Below, in pieces: positions 37,131 to 49,735 of a stretch of DNA of 64,000 bases (the stretch's first letter is position 1; each line of letters begins with the position of its first letter). The notes below the pieces were generated by a model. The model was not told where the DNA came from and made no database searches. It worked only from the letters and a program-made list of their open reading frames with translations. The stretch spans positions 496,001-560,000 of the forward strand of contig SEMN01000268.1 of the NCBI GenBank assembly GCA_005408345.1, read 5' to 3'. Made by a program: the position numbers and the translations under genes. This stretch comes from Macquaria australasica. Its lineage: Eukaryota; Chordata; Actinopteri; Centrarchiformes; Percichthyidae.

Positions 37131-39269
37131 TCACGGCTTGAAAGAGATAATCTCCTCTTTGAAATGTTGTGTAGTATTGTTAAGCAGCAGATGACCATTA
37201 GTAGATAGGATATAAGCTTAAAGTTGGCAGTGGGTATGACTGTTTAAGCAGCGTGAGCCATAGAGCAGTTGACATTTAAGATATAAAGAATAAAGCGAGG
37301 AAATTGTATCTGCTTAATTTGTACAAAAAACGGCTTGCTCAGGTTGCAACAGCATTTTCAGGCTTGGCGCCCAGGCAGCAACATAACCCAACATGCTGCA
37401 TTTGTAGTGTTCTGTATGCCTGAATTTGTGCACAAAGTGAGCAGATTAAATTTCTCTCTTTTCTGCATTAAACCGCTCCCGTCTACTGTTCCTTGTAAGC
37501 AGTGACCTGTTTAGGAAGCTAAGTTTTCCACTGTTTCTGTATGGATTACAAAGCTCAGCTACACAGGAAGTGTGCGGAGAAGATGTGAATGTGATCTTCT
37601 GTGTGACAAAAGCCATGCTGAGTTTCTCTTGAAGTAATTACGTAAGTGGGCTGTGTGCAGGACATTCCTGTTTTAAAATATACAATGAGCCAGTAGGACA
37701 CCACAAAACAGTGACAACAACTTGCGAGGAAATATGCCACAAAAGTTTAGTTTAGCCCATTACACTCAAACATGAGTACATTCAGCTCAATAAGCATAAT
37801 TAGCAATTCAGAAACTCCACAGAGAGATAACAGCAGTCGAGAGCAGAAATTAGCAGCAAGTTGACAAGAATGACAGAATGTGAAACACGCAGCAATGAAA
37901 TAATAGCCAGCAGTCTCAGCAGCCACATTGCCAAGGACACAGAGACAGAACAACCACAAGTTAACCACAAGCAGCAAACAGTTAGCTGAAAGTGAAGCAG
38001 AGATCTCACTCAAGAGTTAATCAACCCTTTGAATGAACAGTTGATGCACAGTTTTGTGCGGTGGGAACAGCATTAAATTCCTCCGCAAAGCCTTCTGAAA
38101 GCAGCCGAAATTTCTTGTTTGCAATACTGTTACAGCAGAGCAGCAAATGAGCAGTACAACAGCAGCATAGTAGAGCCAAAGCACAGCCTCTGGTGTGTAA
38201 AGGCCCTTTAGGTGACTGACAGTAATAGGCCGCCTTGTTGCAAACGTTATGTGGCTGTGCACTCCAGTTGTCTGCCTGAGCAAACTTGCAGGCTTATTTC
38301 CAGTGAAGCATATTTTCTAAGGGTTTCAGTTAAATTTGTACAATTAGTGTTTCTAAGAAAATCTTAGAACTAATAATGAAAATATTTTCTCACATCTTAT
38401 GCAGCTGGGAGTAAGAAAGAACATTAAGTGCAGAAAACACCCATTTAGAATAAATTAAAATGGAAAACCTATGATAAACTAGTGCAGTTCTCCATCCTCA
38501 GCTGTAATTTAGTCAGCTCATAATTGCTTTATCAGAACAAACAGACACAAGGTAGCTCCTGTGCTCTCATGTGCGTTTCTCCACGTTCAGCTCTGCGTAC
38601 GCCTTCCTGCTGTCTTTCCAGTTTGTCTCTTGGACTGAGCCGCTCCATCTGTATGGCATTAACATGCTGCTGTCTCCTCTATCTCAGAGCAACATCTGAA
38701 TGCCACTGGAGCCCTCTTTGGCCTCAGTTATTTACATGCTCACAAAGAGAGGAAGTGCCAAGAAAAGGAAGGAGGAAGCGCCTCGTTTTCATGCAGGCCA
38801 GCCAAGAGAGCAGATGGATCAGCGAGAGTGAAATACTTCAGATGAGACACGAACACTGACTGACTGATGAGTGCTGTGTTTACTTAGAAAACTTAAAAAA
38901 TGTTTCATTCCTTTCTGTCTTCTCCCATATGAGTGGATATCAACAAAACCACAGAAAAGCTGACATAGCAGCTTCTTTGAAACTGAGCCAGCTAATCTGA
39001 AAGACTTTGTGGACCTACACTGAGTACACAACAGGATCACCTGTTCTTTTCATGTGAACTGTTGAATGCGGGTCTTTGGTTTCATCACAAAAGGGAAAGC
39101 CCAACCTTTGATGCTCTCCTGGTTTGTATAATATCAATCTGTATGATTCAACGCATTCCAGGAGTTTTGCGATGAAGTGCTTCCTCTGCTTCAATTAATT
39201 ATGCTCGGCCTCTCTCATAAAGCCTTTTGACAGCCTCTACCAAACATGACCTAGCATTTCAGGTGTGGG
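37131..39269. other. Intergenic, no gene seen
   Basis: No confident exon. A 111-codon plus-strand frame at 38524-38859 lacks recognisable domains and was not called. Confidence 0.45.
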
Positions 39270-39480
39270 TTTTTTATGTATTTTACTCCAGCACACTGGA
39301 TTTAAAATTAAACAATGAGATTAAAGTGCTGACTCTCAGCCTCGCAGTTATTTGAGGTTGTTAACATTTATGCACACTCTCCTAATTTTTGGACAATGCT
39401 GCAGGATGGGGACCCACCCAGAGAAGGTAGCCAAGGAGGGTTATTTTTTTTTTTTTTTATGGCCAAATAGTGGAATCTTT
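39270..39480. mobile_element. Dispersed repeat fragment
   Basis: Contains ACACTGGATTTAAAATTAAAC and ATTAAAGTGCTGACTCTCAG, wording that recurs in fish genomes and is inversely similar to 14160-14180. Followed by a T18 run at 39444. Boundaries uncertain. Confidence 0.45.
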
Positions 39481-40409
39481 TTAATGTCCAGCTGAAATCG
39501 TATTTAGTCACCCCATTTTGCAGTCAAACACAAGTGTTAGTGTTCTAAATTGATTCAAAATGTATCATCAGTTTATTCTAAATGCATTGACAATAGTTTT
39601 TTATTCAAGGAAGGAAATATCAGAAATTCTCCTTTTTGTCTCAGCAGCTGGAGGGGCGTGTCTGTGTTTGATTGACAGAAGCTGGCAGGCTGAGCTCCGA
39701 CAGGGAAACGAGAGATGATATAAGGGGAAAAAAAAGAAAAACTTGCGCTGTAGCTTACTGTACAAGCCATGGGCAGACAGTGGTATTGAAAAGTAAGGAG
39801 CACACCAACATCTAAATGGACTAAAGTGATATTTGCAGATACATTTATATGAGGTTTAATGTGCTGCAGCTGAGCAGCTAATTAGCCAACTAGCCTTCAA
39901 ACTGATGTTAGCAGTGTACCTTTCCCAGGTGAAGTTTGTTTGGTTCCTTCGTTCAACCAGCTAAGGTGCAGTAGGTGTTTGTACTTTAGATAAGAGGGAG
40001 ACTTTAGCAGGAAAGCTAACGTGGGCTGTTGTTCAAGTCGTGGCTCTTGTGTTGTGTAGCAGGCTGCTGTCTGGCTGTTCAGTGTGATCGTCTGCCTATA
40101 ATAGAATGGTGACCTTAACTGCTTAATGTAAACATGGTTTAAAATGAAGCAATCTGATCAAAAGGTCTCCCTCTACATAGACTCAGAACTAACAGTATTT
40201 TGACAAATTAATGCACAAATAAAGGGCACTGACATGAAACCAAAACATATAAAATATAAATTTCTCCCTTTTGGTTTCAGGTTTTTTTCTCCAAGGAGAA
40301 CACAGAACAAGTGATTCAAACAGCAGATATGAATGCTGTAGCAGAAAACAAACCTGAATTTGAGTTAATTGGCAGTTACCTGACTTCAATCAAACTGAGC
40401 AAGTACACA
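39481..40409. other. Intergenic, nothing recognised
   Basis: No exon or element recognised. Confidence 0.5.
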
Positions 40410-40772
40410 ACAGTAATGACTCAGAAAATGCAAGTTTGGACCCAAACTTCCATCTTTGCTCGATGTCACAAACCAGGCAGGCAAACAAAGAAAGAAAGGT
40501 AAACTTAATCAGGTAACAGGCAGGCAGATGAAGTGGCTGGAACACATAAGAAAATCTGACAGTGACAGTGGAAATGGGCCAGTATATATAGTGCATTGGT
40601 AATGAGGGAAGTGGAAACAGGTGAGCAGGTGGGTGGGGCAGTCAGGTGACAGGGAATGGCAGGAACAGGGGTTACTGCAGGTCAAGAGAGTGGGAGGGTC
40701 TGAAATGACAGAGTTAGTATGCAGGTAAATGAACGGGTGAATGGCAAGAATCATGCTGATATTGTGACAGTG
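40410..40772 (-). mobile_element. LTR-like Pol II unit, minus orientation
   Basis: The minus strand has GCACTATATATACTGGCCC (TATA-box-like, near 40585) with a downstream part rich in CTGCCTGCC. The layout resembles the units at 19686, 22247 and 46441. Ends near a TGTCACAATATC sequence. No protein content. Confidence 0.45.
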
Positions 40773-41051
40773 AGTTTGCTTGAGACCAAACTAAAGGCAA
40801 CAAGCAGTCATAAGTTAGTGAAATATTAAATATGACTACTTGTTTTTTAGCTTAATTTGTCCAACACATTTTGGTCACCTAAAATTTTGGGACTGCATTA
40901 AAGGGGGCAACAGTTTCTACACTGTTGATCTGATGTGGATGCAAACATCCTTAAATGAAAGATGCCATCTAGACCAATGAAAGGAAACATTTTAGAGAGG
41001 GATTTGTAAGACTTTGTGCCTGGGAAAATCACTGAGTCATATATGTAATGA
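40773..41051. other. Intergenic, nothing recognised
   Basis: No exon or classified element. Confidence 0.5.
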
Positions 41052-41450
41052 TGGGTTAACTCTACCCAGTATCCATGGGTAGAAAACCATTGGGTCACCA
41101 ATCAAACCCAATAAGTAAGTGCCATTTTATATATTATTTTTGGGTTATTTACTCAGACTAAAATATGATGTGGTTGCAATATTTTATAATCTTTTAAAAC
41201 TCTTTTTAAACTTAAATGTCGCTATTTATTAATAATATGTGCATCCTTTGCAATTTTGAATGTCATGCGCATTGTTTTGTACAACTAACAATACATTTAA
41301 GACAGTTTTATGGTGAAACTTGAGCTTGTTGTGTCTAACACTGCGTCAAAATAACCATATTTAATTGGGGTAAATAACTAAATAGTGATATAAAAAATGA
41401 CACTAACACTGGGTCAAAACAACCCATTGGTACTGGCTAGAGTTAACCCA
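41052..41450. mobile_element. MITE with about 45-bp terminal inverted repeats
   Basis: Left end GGGTTAACTCTACCCAGTAT and CCATGGGTAG (from 41053); the reverse complement of the right end reads TGGGTTAACTCTAGCCAGTA CCAATGGGT (to 41450). The interior has no ORF. A (TG)n run follows at 41482-41498. Confidence 0.7.
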
Positions 41451-43434
41451 ATATTGCATCTACAACCAGTGTTTTTTTGTGTATGTGTGTGTGTGTGTAC
41501 AACTCTTTATTAGGAAATTAAGGTTCCACCATTTTCTGCCCGTCATGATACAAACATAACCTGCAGAGAGCAACTGATAGATGCATTCATTATTAGTTTG
41601 CCGGCAAGACAGGCACCAGGAGGCACTCTAACTGGGCTCCATTTATGCCTGCAGTCATAACTCCCATCATGATGGGAACAAATACATTTTCAAGACTACT
41701 GCAACAGAAATAATGTGGTCTGCTGAGAAATGAAACTTTAAACGTAACACACGGTTTCAAGATGGTGCCAGAAAAATAACCAGTTTGTTTGTTTAATAAA
41801 TCATATGATAAATAAATAAATCAGCCAGTCAGCAGCTGTGCCTTGCAGTCGTAAAAGTGAGTTGGGAAGTAAGTGGTTCACTGGTACTAGTCAGTCGGCG
41901 GGTTAATATCTTTGAGGGGATCTGTGTGTGCTTTGAGAGCAATAAATTCTTCTGTTGGTATACATCAAAGCTTTCTGTAAATAAAAAAAGAAACATAATT
42001 TGAAGCAAGCTTCTTTCACAGTGTTGTTCCAAAGTGTTACAAATGTGTTCTCATTCCTCTTTGAAGCAGCTTTAGCATTTAATGAGTCTTTTGTATGGAC
42101 CTCCTCACTCCTATTCCCAAACTAAGCCAGATAAGTGACGCTAATGGTCCTTGGTTGTAACGAAGAAAGACAGCTCCCTCTTGAAAATCTGAGACAAATC
42201 CTCTTTCCCCGTGTGTAGAAATAATGCTTATATTTAACACAGAATATAAATATGTGATATTACAGTTTGGGGGAATTTTGCCATACTATTCTACTGAGAA
42301 TAAGTATAATTAGACAAAACACCACACACATTCTGGAGACAATACCAGCCAAAGCATTTTAAGTGCAGCCTGTGAAGGACAGTTATGTATTCAGCAGTCA
42401 GAAACACTTGAGAATAAACTGACAAATCCCTTTCATTTGGAGAGGTCAGTCTATCTTTTCAAGTGTAATGGTGGAGAATAAAGCTTGGTGCACCTGGGTG
42501 ATTAACAAACTGGTTAGTCAAGTGGCTGGTTTCACCATAAAACAAAACGCATCACGCTACACTACACCTAACAAGCCCACAAACAGACAGGCGGGTGAAA
42601 AGGAGCATAGAAAAGCTGTGTTTATAAGTGCTCGTCGTGGGTGCCATTGGATACACACGAGTAGTGCATAAAACGTGTGTCTACAGCAAGGATAATAAAA
42701 TACATATGAGAATATAAATTATACAATCAGGCACAGAGCTTTGAGAGGAGACAAGTCAGGCTTTGCACGTCATTTTTTCCTCTGGACCATCCTTAAAATG
42801 AAATGACCAACTTTAATATGAAGATATTAAGATGTGCTGTTTGTTAATATTGAAACAATGCTGTTTCTTTATGTCTTCTACGTGGATCGTCAACTGGTGA
42901 GGATGCTGACTTTTAGCCTGGGATGTTACCTTTAGCCTCAGTCTTTTCGCACAGTATCATGTATGTAGCCTTAAAGTGTATATTTATCAACTATGTATGA
43001 AGTGCATATTTAAGACCCTTTTAAAGGGTTGCTGTTTGTCCCAGTGACAGCGTTTCTAACCAACTCAAGGAGCTTACATTAGCTTAATTAGTCAGCTACG
43101 GCTGATAAAATCTGCTAGCAACAGTTGTCATTTCAGCCTGCAAAATCGATGGTTGTCGGCTATAAATACGAAGCTGCTTTTGTCTATCTCTGTTGGAAAT
43201 CAAGGACCCATTGTTTCAGAAGTTACTAAAATTGTTGAGTGGTAAATCTGCTACCGTTATTACCGTAGAGGAGGTTTGAGATTGGCGTACCGAAAGTATC
43301 TAGTATATTTTTTCATATTTTTTTCCCACGTCAGTTTTATTTTTTAACAGTTTAATCAGTTCAGCAGGATGCAATCAGGAAGCAAGTTGAGAAAAGAAAA
43401 AGAAAAACACCTCTGTGGTGTACAATGTTTTACT
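41451..43434. other. Intergenic, no gene seen
   Basis: Contains (TG)n at 41482-41498. No exon or classified element. It lies just downstream of the candidate terminal exon at 43435-43666. Confidence 0.45.
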
Positions 43435-43666
43435 TTTATTGCAAATATGAAAACAAAACCAGGAAGACAAAACAAAACACTCCCTGCATCCATCACTGCT
43501 TGACACCTCTGGTGCTCTGAGCCGCTGTGCCTCTGAATCTGCAGACCTGGGATTTTACTTCAGTCCTGAGAAGGACCTGACAAAGTTGCTGTCAGGCAGA
43601 AGGTCGCGTCTTCTCGTGTTGGGAATCAGGACATCAAACATTCGAGGTATAACAGACCACAGGAAA
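43435..43666 (-). CDS. Candidate terminal coding exon with 3'UTR and poly(A) signal, unassigned
   Basis: Minus strand. Acceptor CTGACTCAG (AG at 43667-43668), one base, then 36 codons and stop TAA at 43555-43557, reading FLWSVIPRMFDVLIPNTRRR, DLLPDSNFVRSFSGLK. A 3'UTR of about 115 bases follows, with AATAAA at 43435-43440. Together these look like the last exon of a minus-strand gene between rxfp2 and b3glct. I do not recognise the peptide and found no upstream partner exon in 43.7-50 kb, so it could also be a decayed or transposon-borne exon or chance. Confidence 0.35.
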
Positions 43667-44708
43667 CTGAGTCAGCATGGCCTTTTTCTAGCTGTGATGT
43701 AAGTTTTAAAAAAGGGGTTTTAAAAGTGACCTGAATAGACAACTGGACATTTTGAACAAGGTGAAGATGTGTCTGTACACCTTCTGTGTGAATACATGTT
43801 GCAGTGCATGCTCATGCAGCACACACTCCACTGTACCAGCTTCAAAAATACTCAAGCCCACACACCCTGTGACTCCTTCTTGCCCTTTAAGATGAGAATA
43901 CATAAATATGAAGTCTCACAAAGCCGGGTGAGCTGTTAGAGGTCAGAGTCTCCACCGGTGATTACAGATAAGCAAAAAGAAAAGCAAGAGAGAAAGAGTG
44001 ACAGTCTTAGTAAATATCTCCCATGTTTGTATGTTTGTGAGAGACAGAGGTTGGTATATTTTGTGGAAATCGGCACATTACATTTGGATATTTCCTGTGT
44101 AAAAATGGAAATTTTGGCCTGATGGTGGGGCAACAGGGAAGTGTAGAGGCTCAACAAAACATTCAGGATTCAACCTCTGAAGATCCACAGCGAATTTAAT
44201 ACAAATCTGGGTATAATCGTTCTGAATTCCTGGGCATTGATTAAAACGTCACTCAATTTGTGAGTGATCTCAGGTTCCAGTCCTGTGTTTGGATCACAGA
44301 TTGTGCGTTTAACAATCAATGCTAACTGCTTTAAATGCATGCAAAGTTACAGTAGAGGTGAAAACAGAAGTGTTGGCTGATATTCGGCCACAAAATTATT
44401 TATGAGACACAGAAAATTCCTCATCCAATCCAATCCAAGGATTTGGCACCGCTCCTAGACACAGCTTTGATTAACTGCGTCCATTCTCTCTCTATGTAAA
44501 AGGCAAGACAAATATTTAATCATAAATGTATTGAAAGCTAAAGAGACATGCCAGGAGTGACAGGAGAACATCGGGAACAGAAAGTCCGACAGAACATTTG
44601 ACAGGCAGTAATAGTTGACAGACTGAAGGCGACCATGACTAAATGACTAAAAGATGCTCGAGGCAGGCTAATAAGAACCGTCTGTGTGTTTAGTGAATTA
44701 GAATGATT
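43667..44708. other. Intergenic or intronic, no exon seen
   Basis: If the exon at 43435-43666 is real, an upstream exon ending in phase 2 should lie here or further right. None was recognised. Confidence 0.4.
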
Positions 44709-45600
44709 TAATTCAATTCAATTCAATTCAGTTTTATTTATATAGCGCCATATCATAACAAAGTTATCTCAGGGCACTTTTTCGAGTAGAGCAGGTCTAG
44801 ACCGACTCTTTATATTTATATTTATATTTACAGAGACCCAACAATTCCCACCATGAGCAAGCACTAGGCGACAGTGGCAAGGAAAAACTCCCTTTTAACA
44901 GGTAGAAACCTTGAGCAGAACCAGGCTCTAGGTGGGCAGTCATCTGCCTCGACCGGTTGGGTTGAAGGGGGAAGGGGGGAGCGGGAGAGAGAGAGCAGGA
45001 GAAAAGAGAACATACAGCAGCACAGTACAGTTCCACATAGGGATGTAAAGCAATAGTTGTGGTAATGGCATTGATGTTAACACCAACGGAAACAACACTA
45101 AGAGCAACATTATAATAGGAATACTAATAACAGCAACAACAGCAATAGCATCAGCGGGTGCAGAGCAGGAGCACGGGGGCAGCAGGCGGCAGCAACCACA
45201 GACCCAGACTTCCACAGCTCCAGAGGCAGAAACACCTGCAGAAAGCAACAGAAGGGGAGGGAGAGAGAGAGAGAGGAGAGAAAGCACACAACTACGGGAA
45301 GAAGTTGAATTAATAACAAGCATTGGTGGGATATGAGGGCTTACAGATGGAGAGGAAGAGGAGGAGAAAGGAGCTCAGTGCATCATAGGAAGTCCCCCGG
45401 CAGTCTAGGCCTATAGCAGCATAACTAAGGGGGGGCTCAGGGGTCACCTGAGTCAGTCCTACTATAAGCTTTATCAAAGAGGAAAGTCTTAAGCCTACTC
45501 TTAAATGTGAGGAGGTTGTCCGCCTCCCGTACACAAACTGGGATCTGGTTCCACAGGAGAGGAGCTTGATAGCTGAAGGCTGTTCATTGATGGTTCATTG
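44709..45600 (+). mobile_element. Dispersed repeat C, long copy
   Basis: Begins with AATTC tandem units, then AGTTTTATTTATATAGCGCC, TATCATAACAAAGTTATCTC, CGACAGTGGCAAGGAAAAAC, CAGAACCAGGCTCTAGGTGG. Continues through GTCTTAAGCCTACTCTTAAA TGTGAGGAGG to GGATCTGGTTCCACAGGAG. The first third matches 24839-25060. No intact ORF. Confidence 0.75.
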
Positions 45601-45889
45601 ACTCTTAGAGCTGATTTTGCCTCAGAGCAACAGCTTCCTAACTGTTCAATGGGAGAGAAAGTACTTACTGCATTAATGATGGTGGTGTGTGTGTGTGTGT
45701 GCACGTGTCTGTGAATGAAAGTGCGAGAGGAACAGAGTGATCCATTTTTGTGAAGTTTGCAATGTTACATTTACACATGAAAGAGCAATGTAATGATAGG
45801 CCCGGAACTGCAGGACATCCCTGCAGCTGCATCCTGATATGAAATGTAAGGGAACTGTAATTAAAAATTGAAAATGTAACTTCTGAGAG
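45601..45889. other. Short unclassified stretch with (TG)n
   Basis: Holds (TG)n at 45685-45701; nothing else recognised. Confidence 0.5.
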
Positions 45890-46388
45890 TTAAAGGGAAA
45901 CTTTGCCGATTTACCACCAGCTTTGTATTGTTACAATGTGGGTAGTATATGCTTCCCTCCTTGTTGCCTGCACCCAGCAAGCGAAACACGTCACCTGGCA
46001 GACTTTTGCCAGCTCTAGGGCTGTTCGAACTACAGATTGTGCGGCGCAGAGCTGCCCCGTGCCAGGGACAACTGGTGGTGGGAAGGGGAGTGCTTGAGAC
46101 ATGCTTCAGGATCCCGAAAAGAAACTGGAAAAAACAACCAAAGCCAGCGGACATCTGAGCATAGAGTAAGTGCTATAACAACATGTTTTTGTGTAATAAC
46201 TTAAGACCCGTTCAAGACTAGCTTAGCAGATACACTGCCCCAGTTTGTTACCCGGCGGTGCTATCAGAGTTAAGCCTAACGTTCGTACCTCTGACTGACT
46301 GGGGGAGTTTACACATCAGTCAGCGGGCCCAGTGCATTCTGGTTGTTGTAGGAAAAACCATCTTTCCAGCGGTGAAACACTCCTTTAA
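45890..46388. mobile_element. TTAA-flanked TIR element of about 499 bp
   Basis: Left TTAAAGGGAAACTTTGCCG; the reverse complement of the right end reads TTAAAGGAGTGTTTCACCG. TTAA at both ends (45890-45893 and 46385-46388) fits a TTAA target duplication as used by piggyBac or Kolobok. The interior is GC-richer, with no transposase frame. Confidence 0.6.
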
Positions 46389-46440
46389 GCAGATCAAAGG
46401 AGAGTAGACTGATTAGCAAAAAAAAAAAAGTATTGTTTGT

Positions 46441-47280
46441 GTAACGTAGTCGAGCTCGAATGGCAAGGAAGGTGGTAGGCAGGCAGACTCAGCAGACATT
46501 TTGCTTTGCTTTGAGGTGAAGGTTTATTTACAGTGCTCTCCATAATACAGGAAAATCAGGAAAAAGATAAAACACAAGAAAAATAACTCAAAACTAACTC
46601 TTCACAAATCAAACTAAGGCCTGTGTTTACAGCAGCACGACCTCACCTCACCTCTCCTCCTCTAGAGCAGCAACACAACTGAATATATATATGGTCTTCA
46701 ATTAGCACCTAGAGTGCTGCGGCCAGTACTACAACCCCCACAGGTTGACCTCCCCAGTAACCTTAATAAAATACAATCCCCTACCTTCTTGGACTCCTTT
46801 TATACGCTCTGTTATATTTCTAACAGGCGTTATGTCAGGTCAGTAGGCCTACACACTACTTCAACATATATCCAAAACAAAGGAAATATTCCTTTCACCA
46901 AAAAAAACCCCTCCATTTGGTTTGGCCCCGTGATGTCAGCTATGACATCACCAACACCATAAACATCAGGAACTGCTGGGCGGCCCCCTCCCAAACAATA
47001 AACCTGCATGGGTCTGAACAAAGGAACAAACAATTACACAATGTTCAAACCTGCAGCATAATAAAGAAAACTGAAACTAACCTGTGGCTGTGTGTTTGCT
47101 TTATGTGCTTAGATTTAGACTGTAACCTACTGCTAACACAAACAAACCCAGGATAGTAAGTGCTGCAATGATACAATAGCAATGGTAAATTATAGCAAAA
47201 TGAACACCTGTAGAAACTAATATATGTAATGTGTAAAATGAACATGGACGGGACAAGTGGTGAGTAAAGGAGTTCTCACC
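46441..47280 (-). mobile_element. LTR-like Pol II unit, minus orientation, right boundary uncertain
   Basis: The minus strand carries CCATATATATATTC (TATA-like, near 46688), a GAGG-rich stretch, then GTAAATAAACC (poly(A)-signal-like, near 46527) and an end near ATTCGAGCTCGACTACG. Same layout as the units at 22247 and 40410. The part beyond about 46800 is not clearly element sequence. Confidence 0.4.
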
Positions 47281-47456
47281 CACTTTGTCACAGTTTGAAG
47301 TATTTTATCATGCTCGCACAGAAGCACATTTATGTGACAAATCATATCAATGCCAATTAAACGGATACCGGTAACAATTCAAGAAATGATGCCCTGGTGT
47401 CATGAATAATGTGACAGTGATGTATTTATTCTTTCTGCAAGCATGAACGTTGAGAT

Positions 47457-47500
47457 GGCAGATGACATATTGTCATAAATATGACAATATGTCATCTGCC
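47457..47500. repeat. Near-perfect 44-bp palindrome
   Basis: Arms 47457-47477 and 47480-47500, 21 bp each, perfectly complementary, with a 2-base centre. The left arm starts GGCAGATGACATATTGTCAT. A transcript would fold into an almost loop-free hairpin. Confidence 0.95.
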
Positions 47501-48719
47501 TAGCATCATACAAAGCCTTCAAAGAGAAGCTGCCACTACGGGACTGTCACTGTGGGCAGTCAATACCCCTGTTGCTATGGTAACTAATGTCACAGTGACA
47601 TGATACTGAGGCACTTCACAACTTCTGGGATTCTGGCCTCAGTGAGTGACAAGTCTGGAAAAATGAAAGACAGACTGAGGCAGAGAAAAGAAAAAGCAGA
47701 GTCTCTTGTAATAGCATCAATTACAAAATCAGAGACCTATAAGCCTTTTTACAACTTTAATCATCATCTGAAGTTGAAAAATAAACTATTTCAGTCCATT
47801 TTGGAGCTGTGCGGTGAACACGTTTGACGACGACTCATTTGAAAGGAACAAGACTCACAGAATGTTTGGCGTTTCAACACTTATTTTATTTTTATTTTAA
47901 CTTTAACTATGATGGTCCCCTGAGATCAAATCTATTTTTCTGAGAGAATCTTTGCCAAAACAGCAGCAGAATTTTGTTTGCTACAACTTTGCGCCTAACA
48001 TTTGGAAATGATTTGTTAAAGTGCAGTGTGCTCTGTGTCTGTGTGCAATTATTCTCTAGACGAGAGAAAAGTGGCAACAGACATCAGTTTGTTTCTCTGT
48101 GTCCTTCAACATGTGATTCTCACCTCCTTCACACAATTGTCAGTCTGTTATGAGGGCAGAAAAAAAAAACACAAAACAAAACAAGTTATGTTCAACCCCA
48201 ATGAATATTTTATTTTCAAATGATTAAAAAAGTCTTATTTAATTTAAAGAAATAACAGGTTATCAGCAAGCGCACACAAACATTTATATATCACACAAAA
48301 CAGCTGCAAAATGGCATTTTAATGCAGGCTTGCCAGCTGTGGTTGTAATCACTGTTACACACATCCACGCTGACTAACACACATACACACAATTCACACA
48401 TCAAAAATAAAATTCCTCCATTAGAGACTCATTCACACAATTATATTCCCTGTGGTAAACATATAAAGAGCAAATTCATAAAGACATGTACACACAACTT
48501 TGCATGCAGATTTTTTTATTTTGGTTCAGAGATACAAAAATATATATATGCATTAAAAAAATTTCAATTTAAAGGAATAGTTCTAGACATTTTGGGAAGT
48601 CTAACTCTGCAAGAAAACAAATAAGCATATTTCCAAAAAAGTCAAACTACTTTTTTGTTTGTGTTTTGAGTGTATTGGTCTGAAAAAGAAATTAACACAA
48701 AATGTTAAAACATATTACT
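47501..48719. other. Intergenic, nothing recognised except repeat motif
   Basis: 48569 TTTAAAGGAATAGTTCTAGA resembles the start of the element at 3730 and may mark another dispersed-repeat end. No exon seen. Confidence 0.45.
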
Positions 48720-49018
48720 GAAATAAATTGATTATGTTCATGTTATTATCATCTGGTTGGCTCAACTTAAATTGAGGATTCTGATACTATTGACTATTGT
48801 AAATGTTATGGGAAATGACTATGTTAATTATCTCTATTCTTGGCTTATTTTAGCCTCCTTAGTATTGTTACCAGTTTTTTTTTTTTTTTGTATTTTATTT
48901 TAGCTGTTGCCTAATTTTGTATTGTTTTGTATGGCTGCCATCATGGCCAGGTCTCTCTTGCAGAAGTTTTCAACCTCAAAGGGACTTATGGCTAAATAAA
49001 TAAATAAATAAAATAAAC
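48720..49018 (+). mobile_element. LINE-like 3' end, plus orientation
   Basis: Contains ATGGCCAGGTCTCTCTTGCA and CAACCTCAAAGGGACTTATG, ending in a TAAA repeat (48994-49018). It matches the pattern of fish LINE 3' ends (GGCCAGG.CTC.CTTG...GGGACTT..TAAATAAA). No RT frame left. Confidence 0.6.
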
Positions 49019-49379
49019 ACTGGGTGTCTCTTCACCAATACAGCACATTTTTAACCTCTCAATGTAACACTCAATTACCCAAATGAGAAATAGATTAACA
49101 TAATAACAGACATTAACATAATCTTTTAGATAAATTAAAAATCTTGGTTCATGCTTTTGTTAAAATTTAGTTTGGCGGTAAAGTGACAGCAGTGACATTC
49201 ATCCACCCTCACAATCCAAACAGCAACCAGTGTGGCTTAATGCTGAATCAGTGTGCACTTGCAGATGCAGTCCCTCTAATGGCTGCTAGACAACAACAAA
49301 AAAAAGCTGAGAGTGTACTGATGTCAACAGGAAGTCCTTCAACTTCTCAAGAAACTTAAACTCTTGACACAGTCCCATC
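49019..49379. other. Intergenic, nothing recognised
   Basis: No exon or classified element. Confidence 0.5.
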
Positions 49380-49735
49380 TTTGGCAACGCTAGCAGCGTG
49401 GCTCTAGGGGTGGCAACGTCGGTCGGTTGGAACTTTGGTTTATGACCAAATAAACAGTAAAATTAATGAGAATCCCAACAACCAAATGTTAGCACGCCAA
49501 CGTGCTAAACTAAGATGTTGACCACGGTAAACATACCTACTAAACTTAAGCATGTTAGCATGGTCGTTGCCCAAGCACAGCCTCGCAGAGCTGCTAGTGT
49601 TGTTGTAGACTTTTTTTTTTTTTTGCTACAAGTTAGGATTTCAGTAGCTAATTTCACTGTCAGTTTTGAAATGCATGGTTCCATTAAAGCTGCATTACAG
49701 TAATATTTGGCCACTAGGGGGCAGAAAAACCTCAG
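49380..49735 (+). repeat. Repeat A copy, diverged
   Basis: Head GCGTGGCTCTAGGGGTGGCA parallels GGCTTGGCTCTATGGATGGC at 53457. The middle carries the TTAGCACGCCAACGTGCTAA palindrome and CATGTTAGCATGG block, the end GCAGAGCTGCTAGTGTTG with a T15 run. Just downstream of the b3glct 3' end. Confidence 0.55.

Noticed and set aside
44797..45323. Minus-strand frames of 79-127 codons, Leu/Ser rich
   Set aside because: They lie inside dispersed repeat C and reflect GA-rich sequence read antisense.
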